A stretch of DNA of 51,807 bases, from the NCBI GenBank assembly GCA_903813345.2, contig CAIIXF020000803.1, positions 1 to 51,807 of the forward strand. The letters are read 5' to 3'. The notes under the pieces are model-generated. The model made no database searches. It saw only the letters and a list, made by a program, of their open reading frames with translations, and was not told the DNA's origin. Shown here in pieces: positions 33,615-43,625 of this stretch. The DNA is from Owenia fusiformis. Taxonomy: Eukaryota; Annelida; Polychaeta; Sabellida; Oweniidae. Position 1 is the stretch's first letter. Every line of letters starts with the position of its first letter. The position numbers and the translations under genes were made by a program.

Positions 33615-33645
33615 TTCAGGCCCGTAGCCAGGCTACGGGCCTGAA
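33615..33645. repeat. Fused terminal inverted repeats (CCCGTAGCC family)
   Basis: CAGGCCCGTAGCC, one base, then GGCTACGGGCCTG: 15-bp arms with a single-base centre. These are the two ends of the element seen at 8004-8176 with no interior. Confidence 0.8.
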
Positions 33646-34684
33646 TTTGGAAAGCAGCTAAAAGGTCGTCGTTTTGTGAAGAGGGGATGGGTGATTAGCA
33701 GCATTAGAAGTCGAACGAATGCAAGGGTAGCCATAGACTATTATGTAATTATGCTAAATCATGCCATCTTATACATTGGTACACAAAATAAGGAAATAAA
33801 TTGTTCAATCAATCAATCACTTTTTGCTATCATCTAATGACGCTACAGAACAAAATAATACATTTGTCTCCGGAAATACTGGAAGTTTTTATAACATGTA
33901 CAATTTCCTGGGAACGATAGATGTATGTGCAATGTCCGAATAAATGATTGTGGCAAAGATTGCGATTTGCTAGATTCTGATTTTGGAATTTCTTTGATCA
34001 AATTGTACCTCACACGCAATGTCAGAAGTGAGATTGAATGTCCAAATAGCATAGTAAGAGCCCGACTAAGAGATGCCATTCCATTTTCTTGACGGGAGAT
34101 GTATCGCTCAATCCCACATACTAGACATTTAATGTTAAATAACAGTGAGATCTAAAATTCATATCTTAAAATCTAAAGTCGAGTTTAGTCAGAGATTATA
34201 ATTTCATTGGTAAAATGCAATCAGAAAGAACCTTTAGTAATAGTTGTTTATTTTAATGAGAGATTCATAAATTGGAACTTAAGTTGTAGCCACCATTTGT
34301 GAAGATTGCTGGGTCTAACACCTTAGTAGAGTATACCCCCTCCCAAATCACAACCACAGTCTATTTTTTAATTAAAACTCTTTCCCTATCCTATAATGAA
34401 AATTAATATAATTGGAGTGAATTGCATGCATTTCGAATGAAGTTATCATATTTTTAGTATTTTATTAGTTCAAACAGGTTTACATAAGATGCATAATTTG
34501 ACAAAGGGAAACATTTCAATTTCTAACGCTACAATTGTAATCATACATGTATACATGTGCATCATCATGATCTTCACTGAACATTATAAACATGAGCGAA
34601 TAGGGGAGGGGAAGGGGGACTTGGATTACGTCCTTTAGAATGCAGGTTTAGAAAACTGCAATAGATGCCATTTTTCATGATAGG
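33646..34684. other. Intergenic, no gene seen
   Basis: AT-rich, no long frame or strong repeat. Confidence 0.5.
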
Positions 34685-34920
34685 GGGGTTATGAAGGAAC
34701 TTGAGTTCTTCTGGGAAAATGAGGAGTCTTCAATGGTGCATCGACATAACATGGACCGGTGAAATACATGATGGTATCCCGATCATTGGAATGGTTAATG
34801 GTGTATTTGAAAGTGCTCACAATGGTGAAAAGCTGCACGCTTTTGAAAGATCTAGACTTTTTGGCCGGGGGGGGGTGGACTTTCACCAACCCTTCCAAAG
34901 GGACACGATACATTTCTCGA
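34685..34920. repeat. Dispersed repeat related to 8004-8176 interior
   Basis: CACAATGGTGAAAAGCTGCA, CTTTTGAAAGATCTAGACTT and TTTGGCCGGGGG resemble 8093-8136 and 31440-31500. The overlapping open frames on both strands are not convincing genes. Confidence 0.55.
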
Positions 34921-35639
34921 GGGCTCGGAGGGCCAGAGGTTAATATCATGTTGTCACAGGGTATAAAACCATAGGCCATATTCAATTCCGATCATGATAT
35001 TCCTAACTCTCTTCAATGAAATCTGAAGTTCGAAGTCCATATCTAAACTTTGTATGATGAAACAAAACCAGAAGTCTTATATCATAAGTCTACAAAATAT
35101 CCGATGACTTAAAATGATATTTTGAAATATAAAATTTTATTGAATAATATAAACACACCAGCATAAAAAAATCAACGAAACAATATAATAGCGACCAAAC
35201 AAAATCGCAATTGCAATGCTAGATCTAGTAGTTCAGTTATTTGTGATATTTGACGAATTTATCTAAGTCGCCAATCATAATCAGGCTTTGATTAGATAGG
35301 TGGCCGAAAAGGGATCCTGTTACTAATTTTATGGAGAGAGGGGGTGTATGTAATATCGACCACCGTCCAAACAATTATTTCCTGCACTATAGGAGAAAGT
35401 ACTCTTTAAAAAAGGGTTTCAAAAAACTATTTTGAATCATCGTTCTGTAATTGTTTTTGTTTTTAGCGTAACGTACACTGTATTTTAATTCTTGTTTGCT
35501 TAATAAGATTAATTTCAATATGATTCGCAAGTATGATCCCTGCATCAAATGTGGAATTTCTTGCAATTTCTAGACGTAGGATGGTCTAGAAACTCCACGT
35601 ATCTACCGGGAGAGGCAACTTAAATGAATATGCTAATTG
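34921..35639. other. Intergenic, no gene seen
   Basis: No recognisable gene or strong repeat. Confidence 0.5.
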
Positions 35640-35835
35640 CGTCCATAGGCGAAGCAAGGGGGGGGGGTGCAATAAAGATAAAACCATGAGAAAGAAAAGG
35701 CTCAATTTTGAAGAAATTTTTGTAAAATTCAAAATAAATCATATTTTTATGGCTTGTTTATGCAACAATCGCAACCCCGTGACTGAAAACCGAAAAGTTT
35801 TTGGCGATCGCACCCCCCCCCCCCCCCATCCTGAA
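35640..35835. repeat. Poly-G/poly-C bordered dispersed repeat
   Basis: It starts at a nine-base G-run (GCGAAGCAAGGGGG) and ends at GGCGATCGCACCCC with a C-run of about 15. Inside it shares TTTTTGTAAAATTCAAAATA with 31021-31040. The opposite poly-G and poly-C ends act as crude inverted termini. Confidence 0.65.
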
Positions 35836-36460
35836 TGAAAGCTGCATTCGCCCCTGCCCTATATCAATTAGTAATGATACATTGCATACACAATATGAAC
35901 ACATAGTCTTTTCATCCATTTGGTCAGACGCACAATACTAATACTATTCTAGTATCTTGCTTGATACCGGGGTTTGATGTAACAACTTGATAGATGCCCG
36001 GGAAAATTTTTTTTACTAGTTATAAGTACAGCTTGTTTGGTATTTTACAAGCTTTAAACAGTACGTGATTTATTATTCAATCATATATGTAAAACGTCAT
36101 GGTATACGTGAACAGTTCGTTATACAAAATAATAAATAGAATAGATGAAAGATAAAAAGAAATTAGTATATTTCAGTGAAAATATGTCTAAATTATGAAT
36201 GTTGATCATAATTGCTTATAACACCTGATTCGATAATTACTTTATTCTAGATTTCAATCATTAGTCTCAAGGCGTGCCAAGACTTTTTGTCACACTCTAA
36301 GCACGTATTTGCACTGCGTGTGCTTAGACGTGCCTAGAGATGTCTAGAGTTGGTTTCATCGCGTACCTAGACGTGTCAAAACTAGTCACGCCTAAGCACC
36401 CGGCGTGCTTAGACTTAGTTTCTAGACGTGCTTAGTCTAGAAATTCCATTTTTCACGCAG
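35836..36460. other. Intergenic; TAGACGTG-rich stretch
   Basis: 36270-36450 repeats TAGACGTG and GTGCTTAGAC in both orientations (for example 36320, 36372, 36408, 36423), giving several small stems. No gene. Confidence 0.55.
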
Positions 36461-36466
36461 TGGTAC

Positions 36467-36915
36467 TTATAGTAAATATGTTCTCAGCTTAGGCATAGTG
36501 ATTATATCTTGTTTCCACTGCGTCTTAAAAGAAAGTTCACTATTCCTCACATTATCTAAAATCCGTCGCACCCTTGTTTGAGGGATAAATCGTGACTCGT
36601 AAACATAGCGAAGATCAGCGTCCTCTAGGATGTGCTTGACTTCACTGCACCATGTTCCATTAACGTCATGTTCGTAGTCCCAGTCAAATATTCGCCTTGT
36701 TATACGCGTGACTGGCATTCTACATAGTCGTATAAAAAGTCGGACCATCTAAACGTGGAGGCGAACGCTCGGTTGGGTCCACGCCATTTCTCCGTATAAA
36801 GCTGGAATATTGCAGTATATTTTCCAACTCCCCGTGCTATACTATCTGGCATTTATTGTATTGTTTATCTCCCCATACAGCACAGCCATAGTCCATTACA
36901 GAAGATACACAGCTA
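36467..36915 (-). pseudogene. LINE ORF2 C-terminal fragment
   Basis: The minus-strand frame 36748-36467 (93 residues: VTRITRRIFDWDYEHD, then WCSEVKHILEDADL) resembles the region after the RT of non-LTR elements. Upstream on the same strand (36915-36750), in other phases, are MIAVYL..AVLYGEIN and EKWRGPNRAF-like pieces, the usual preceding segment. The RT core is missing and there are frameshifts, so it is a remnant. Confidence 0.65.
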
Positions 36916-36964
36916 TCATGCATTTAAGTGAACGCATTTTAATGCAATCCATCTATGTTGAATA

Positions 36965-39900
36965 TCATTAACTCATATATCTATGAGATCCATGTCAGCT
37001 CCTGTATGTGTCTATGAGGAACATAGGTGTCAGCTTCCAATGGTCACTGAATATATCTATGAGATTCATGTCAGCTCCTGTATGTGTCCATGAGATCCAA
37101 AGGTGTCAGCTTCCAATGGTCACTGAATATATCTATGAGATTCATGTTAGCTCCTGTATCTGTCCATGAGATCCATAGTTGTCAGCTTCCAATAGTCACT
37201 AAATATATCTATGAGATCCATGTCTGCTCCTGTATGTGTCCATGAGATCCAAAGGTGTCAGCTTCCAATGGTCACTGAATATATCTTTGAGATTCATGTT
37301 AGGTCCTGTATCTGTCCATGAGATCCATAGTTGTCAGCTTCCAATGGTCACTGAATATACCTATGAGATCCATGTTAGCTCCTGTATGTGTCCATGAGAT
37401 CCATAGGTGTCAGCTTCCAATGGTCACTGAATATATCTATGAGATCCATGTCAGCTCCTGTATGTGTCTATGAGGAATATAGGTGTCATGAGATCCAAAG
37501 GTGTCAGCTTCCAATGGTCACTGAATATATTTATGAGATTCATGTTAGCTCCTGTATCTGTCCATGAGATCCATAGTTGCCAGCTTCGAATGGTCGCTGA
37601 ATATATCTATGAGATTCATGTCAGCCCCTGTATGTGTCCATGAGATCCAAAGTTGTCAGCTTCCAATGGTCACTGAATATATCTATGAGATTCATGTTAG
37701 CTCCTGCATCTGTCCATGAGATCCATAGTTGTCAGCTTCCAATAGTCACTGAATATATCTTTGAGATTCATGTTAGCTCCTGTATCTGTCCATGAGATCC
37801 GTAGTTGTCAGCTTCCAATGGTCACTGAATATACCTATGAGATCCATGTTAGCTCCTGTGTGTGTCCATAAGATCCATAGGTGTCAGCTTCCAATGGTCA
37901 CTGAATATATCTATGAGATCCATGTCAGCTCCTGTATGTGTCTATGAGGAATATAGGTGTCAGCTTCCAATGGTCACTGAATATACCTATGAGATCCATG
38001 TCAGCTCCTGTATGTGTCTACGAGATCCAAAGAAGTCAGCTTCCAATGGTCACTAAATATATCTATGAGATTCATGTTAGCTCCTGTATCTGTCCATGAA
38101 ATCCATAGTTGTCAGCTTCCAATGGTCACTGAATATACATATGAGATCCATGTCAGCTCCTGTATGTGTCCATGAGATCCAAAGGTGTCAGCTTCCAATG
38201 GTCACTGAATATATTTATGAGATTCATGTTAGCTCCTGTATCTTTCCATGAGATCCATAGTTGTCAGCTTCCAGTAGTCACTAAATATATCTATGAGATC
38301 CATGTCTGCTCCTGTATGTGTCTATGGGATCCATAGTTCTCAGCTTCCAATGATCACTAAATATGTTTGAGATCCATGTCAGCTCCTGTATGTGTCCATG
38401 AGATCCATAGGTGTCAGCTTCCAATGGTCACTGAATTTATCTATGAGATTAATGTCAGCTCCTGTATGTGTCTATGAGGAACATAGCTGTCAGCTTCCAA
38501 TGGTCACTAAATATATCTACTAGTATGAGATCCATGTCAGCTCCTGTTTGTGTCTATGGGATCCATAGTTCTCAGCTTCCAATGATCACTGAATATAGGT
38601 GTCATGAGATCCAAAGGTGTCAGCTTCCAATGGTCACTGAATATATTCATGAGATTCATGTTAGCTCCTGTATCTGTCCATGAGATCCATAGGTGTCAGC
38701 TTCCAATGGCCACTGAATATACCTAATGAGATCCATGTCAGCTCCTGTATGTGTCCATGAGATCTAAAGGTGTCAGCTTCCAATGGTCACTGAATATATC
38801 TATGAGATTCATGTCAGCTCCTGTATGTGTCCATGAGATCCAAAGGTGTCAGCTTCTAATGGTCACTGAATATATCTATGAGATTCATGTTAGCTCCTGT
38901 ATGTGTCCATGAGATCCAAAGGTGTCAGCTTCCAATGGCCACTGAATATATCTATGAGATTCATGTTAGCTCCTGTATGTGTCCATGAGATCCAAAGGTG
39001 TCAGCTTCTAATGGTCACTGAATATATCTATGAGATTCATGTTAGCTCCTGTATCTGTCTATGAGATCCATAGTTGTCAGCTTCCAATGATCACTGAATA
39101 TATCTATGAGATTCATGTTAGCTCCTGTATCTGTCCATGAGATCCATAGTTGTCAGCTTCCAATGGTCACTGAATATACCTATGAGATCCATGTAAGCTC
39201 CTGTATGTGTCCATGAGATCCAAAGGTGTCAGCTTCCAATGGTCACTGAATATACCTATGAGATCCATGTAAGCTCCTGTATGTGTCCATGAGATCCAAA
39301 GGTGTCAGCTTCCAATGGTCACTGAATATATCTATGAGATTCGTGTTAGCTCCTGTATCTGTCCATGAGATCCATAGTTGTCAGCTTCCAATGGTCACTG
39401 AATATACCTATGAGATCCATGTAAGCTCCTGTATGTGTCCATGAGATCCAAAGGTGTCCGCTTCCAATGGTCACTGAATATATCTATGAGACTCGTGTAA
39501 GCTCCTGTATATGTCCATGAGATCCATAGTTGTCAGCTTCCAATGGTCACTGAATATACCTATGAGATCCATGTAAGCTCCTGTATGTGTCCATGAGATC
39601 CAAAGGTGTCAGCTTCCAATAGTCACTGAATATATCTATGAGATTCGTGTAAGCTCCTGTATCTGTCCATGAGATCCATAGTTGTCAGCTTCCAATGGTC
39701 ACTGAATATACCTATGAGATCCATGTAAGCTCCTGTATGTGTCCATGATATCCATAGGTGTCCGCTTCCAATGGTCACTAAATATATCTATGAGATCCAT
39801 GTCTGCTCCTGTATGTGTCTATGGTATCCAAAGTTCTCAGCTTCCAATGATCACTGAATATATCTACAGTATGAGATCCTTATTACGATCAGCCCCTGTA

Positions 39901-39990
39901 TGTGTCTATGAGATCCATAGTTCTCAGCTTTCAATGATCACTTGGAATATAGTGAGATCCATAGTTGTCATATTTCAATGGTCACGGTAT
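36965..39990. repeat. Minisatellite, 76-bp unit, block 2 (~40 copies)
   Basis: Same unit and orientation as 28318-28860. Copies differ at set positions (CATAGTTGTC or CAAAGGTGTC; TTAGCTCCTGTATCTG or TCAGCTCCTGTATGTG), and these two forms alternate in places, so a two-unit (152-bp) higher-order period is likely. Several units are shortened (near 37485, 38345, 38595). The open frames are by-products. Confidence 0.93.
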
Positions 39991-42360
39991 AATATAACAA
40001 CGTTAACTCAATCATCGAATATGCAAGTCTACCTAAGGGGGCTATTTTTGGATTTTCCGTCCTGAACACTGTCTTATTAATTAATTACTGGCTTATTAAT
40101 TTTCCTATGTTTTTCAGTGATATTTTCTCATTGTGCATAAGTTGTAAAAGTAATCTCGAGCACACTAGCCTAAAAATGTATTTTGGATACCATATATTAT
40201 GCTCGAGGTTTCAATAGTACTCTTTTGCAAAGTTTTTGTGCCTCTGTTATTTTTCTAATTTGGGCACAGATAAATGACACTTTTTGAGAAATTAAATTCA
40301 TATAATATCGAATTCGTTTTAAAATATTGAAAGTTGCCTTGTTTCGAATACTGTAGAAAATGCAAAGTAATCATTATTGCTCTGTTAAATAATCTTTGAA
40401 CAGATTGAATTCCCATTCCAACATGCTTTATTTCATTAAAATCAAGACACTAGTGTTAGTCTTTTTTATATAACACAATGTAACACAAAATCTTTATTTC
40501 CTTTTTGATTCATTTTTTCTAGTCTTTTTCCTTCTTTGATTTCTACAGTAATTTTTATATTCGAATTTTAAATATCTTTCTTGGTAGCGTGCTCTTCAAA
40601 AACTAAAACTTAAATCTTAAAATCTAAATAATTTGATGCAACATTCCTTTTTATAGTCATTTCTGTTAATTAGTTTATAACATTAGCTAAACATATTAGT
40701 CGATGATTAAATCGTCGATCGAAAACTGGTACCAAGTTTGGTGTGGGAAAATCATCCAGCTTTCCATCCTGAGACCGACGATTCATCATCGGTACAATTG
40801 TTTATATTCTACTCTTAAATATACAGTACATAATACAAATAGACAATACACCATCAACTTGGGTCAGTATAGCGAATACGGTATGTAAGCACATTGTAAG
40901 GAAAGGAGAACTTGGACGACTTTTATGATTTGGCATAAGTGTGTCGTGTTTTGGCATACACATGTCGCATTCTGGCATAGTTGTTCATATCATAAGGAAA
41001 GGTAGTTTGTTTACATGCGAGGTACAGCTGGTTCCTTGTCTGCAATAATAATGTTGTTTATTTTTATAACCATAACTGTAAAATACATTATTTTCAATAT
41101 TGTATTATAGTGAGAGTGGTTACAAAGGTGGAATTTCGTATAGAATTATATACTGTAAATATTAATTAGATATGTAATATTAAACATGATCTTATCTAAA
41201 TATTCATGATAATGGTATTCCTATATCAAATAAGAATACTATGATCATAATGAAGGTCATGGTCACTCTTATGAAATGGATTGATTATTCAGTTGTTGAA
41301 TGATGAGATTTGTATATTTTATCTAACGTGATAATACTGTTAATAATGGACTGATATTAGAGAGATTTTTCGTTGTCATTTTTCTTGGGAAAACATGGGT
41401 TTTCCCTGTATACGCTGTATCGGTGTCTCTGGCTGTATACTAATACAGATTAAGATATTGTATCGTCCCATTATTTCCACATTGTTAAAATTGCATTTTA
41501 GCTGATATTGAGAAATAAGAGGATGAAGTTTGGGTCTTCATAACTTTGAGTAGTAATTTTTAAAAACCTGTTTTTTCGGATGGGTAATCATGTGTATCAC
41601 TCGTTTCGACTCCATGGGACATCCAATTTGCACAGCACTAAATTCTGCCGTACCAGTGAACATTTGGTTAATATAATTTGACTTAATAAGGTTCCAGTAA
41701 AAACAAAGGCGGTAAAATAATTTTTCGAACACTGACATGTAATTATTACTTTTTCTAAACATAATTCTATCGGATTCTACCCTTCGCATTCGTTTGATTT
41801 CGCTTCTTAAAAGATAACTTTGTTACTTTAGAAATGAGCTGAGAATCTAAATGTTAAAAATCTTACCGAACTCCCATGCAGTGTCTCGGTATGATCACTG
41901 CACGGGAGTTTGAAATCTTACAAGCGTAATGGAATTTTGCAAGGGTTGTTAGTTGAGATAAACGCCATAAAACTCGCAGCATCCATTGCGCCAGGCCAGC
42001 AGGTAAATAAAGCATCACATAACCCTTACAAAAAATATGAACAAAACGTCATTAATTTCTTTATCTGTAGCATGTTTATATCAAAATATAATTTTCTGAA
42101 CATACTCGTCTTTCTTAGTTTTCGATAATTTCCTCGCCCCGAAACAAAGGTTAATAATGTAAATGAGTTCACGATGAAACTGGTTTGAAATTGAATTTGT
42201 AGGGACAGACTTGAATTGCAGATAAAAACGTCCTAAAATAGAAACGCTTCTGAAGCCAGGTAAACCTATTCGCTTACCCAGATGTAGAAGCCAATGTAAC
42301 ACCTCTTCATGGTGTAAAGCAAATATATAAATGTTATCGAAGGAATGAGACTCTTAGACT
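39991..42360. other. Intergenic, no gene seen
   Basis: AT-rich. Two foldbacks: CGATGATTAAATCGTCG/CGACGATTCATCATCG at 40701-40792 and AACTCCCATGCAGTG/CACTGCACGGGAGTT at 41870-41912. A segment at 41777-41813 repeats 32848-32890. Short open frames are not convincing. Confidence 0.5.
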
Positions 42361-42370
42361 TAAAGCACTG

Positions 42371-42377
42371 TATAAAG
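42371..42377 (+). promoter_or_regulatory. Possible TATA box
   Basis: TATAAAG, 34 bases before an ATG (42405) that leads into a strong splice donor. The spacing suits a transcript start near 42398-42402. Confidence 0.3.
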
Positions 42378-42404
42378 ATATGACCTAGTCCGGAACTGAG
42401 GAAG

Positions 42405-42440
42405 ATGTCTTGGCTTGAATATATAGTAATTATTGTACAG
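42405..42440 (+). CDS. Possible first coding exon, unknown small protein
   Basis: ATG followed by 12 codons (MSWLEYIVIIVQ), then a consensus donor CAG|GTAAGAAC at 42441. It sits just downstream of the TATA-like box. It could join in phase 0 to the open frame from 42702, but the acceptor there (AATAGAAACAG) lacks a good pyrimidine tract. An unrelated or spurious donor is equally possible. Confidence 0.25.
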
Positions 42441-42701
42441 GTAAGAACAGAAAAAACATGATAAATATATAATTTGAAAAAGTATAGAAAATGCGTTTAT
42501 GAACGCTTACATGATTTCAGGTAGTATTTTGATTTTCTAAGTATTCTATGACAATTTGTAGTATGCACATAAAATTTTGAAAAATGTTACTGTTACATTA
42601 CATTACGTTTTATTATATCAGTAATTGTAACCATGAAAATCATGCTGTTAACAAAATTTCACAAAAACAGCAACATGCGGAATCAGGGAGAATAGAAACA
42701 G

Positions 42702-42974
42702 CATACTACTCTTATCATAAACCAATTCATAGATAGCCAAATGTTTAGACATGGATATCACACAGACGTAACTGGCCTATTATTAGAAACCCAGGTCCGA
42801 AACCATACAATAAACATCTCGATTCACGAGGTTTCCCTTGCTCTAGAGACCAAGTGGAAAGCGACGATGTACAATAAAGTTTGGAAAATAAAACATTTTG
42901 AGAGCAACAAAGAAAATGTAGATATTAGTGAAAAGGATCAAGAAATATTAATGGAGGATAATGATACCTCTTAA
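42702..42974 (+). CDS. Hypothetical small protein or exon
   Basis: The frame is open from 42696 to TAA 42972-42974. Its own ATG is at 42741, giving 77 residues (MFRHGYHTDVTGLLLETQ ... ISEKDQEILMEDNDTS). The C-terminal half is charged and looks protein-like in composition; no domain recognised. It lies 650 bp before the ASB-type gene on the same strand and might be part of a separate small gene or a 5' exon. Coding status unproven. Confidence 0.3.
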   Translation, partial: HTTLIINQFIDSQMFRHGYHTDVTGLLLETQVRNHTINISIHEVSLALETKWKATMYNKVWKIKHFESNKENVDISEKDQEILMEDNDTS

Positions 42975-43220
42975 ATGTTAATCCGTACGTGAAGTATAGT
43001 TATACATTGGATTGGTGTTTGCTCTTCACGTGTTCATATAGTTACGTGCATTCATAGGAATCCACATCGGATATACTGTAGATGTGTTGAAATTTAAAGT
43101 CTGTTCGGCAAAAACATAATATCCCAAAAACGAAAGAATATTGAGGCATTTTTGGCCAAAATAGTTTAATCAAAGTCTATAATAAAGAATTGAAGTATTA
43201 AATCGAAAAACAAAAATGTA

Positions 43221-43348
43221 CTCACTGTGGTAGTCTTGCTCCAAAACGGTGTACCCCTCCCATTTACTTCACCTTTAATGTGTGTTGTGCTGGGAAGATG
43301 AAGTACTTAAGGGGGGTATACAGTCTTGGGGCAAGACTACTCACTCGA
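43221..43348. repeat. Hairpin MITE upstream of the ASB-type gene
   Basis: GTAGTCTTGCTCCAAAACGG, TGTACCCCTCCC and ACTTCACCTT are mirrored by AAGATGAAGTACTT, GGGGGGTATACA and CTTGGGGCAAGACTAC. Arms are about 45 bp, ~80 percent matched, with a centre of about 30 bp. Confidence 0.75.
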
Positions 43349-43625
43349 GAAATTTGCAATTACGTGCAGATTAAAATGCGCAACTTTAAATATTATGAAT
43401 TGTTATATTTTCAGATTGCCTTGAGAGACCCTTGTCTATTTATATAGTATACTAGTAAACATTAATATCCAAGTTTTAGTTTTGAGCTAAAGCGGAGATA
43501 TTCTTATCACCCGAGCAAACATCAGATTATCCGTGCAATATATAATACTGCAAAGAATTTACAGTATATGGGGGAAATCAATAAAGAGTGGAGTCATTTA
43601 AATCAGTTAATCAAATGATATAACA

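Noticed and set aside
36270-36450. TAGACGTG repeats as a cluster of binding sites or a tRNA-like fold
   Set aside because: Words occur in both orientations with irregular spacing, and no tRNA cloverleaf or A/B boxes could be drawn.
36965-39990. Regular repeats resembling a CRISPR array
   Set aside because: The whole 76-bp unit repeats, with no unique spacers, and the genome is clearly eukaryotic. It is a minisatellite.
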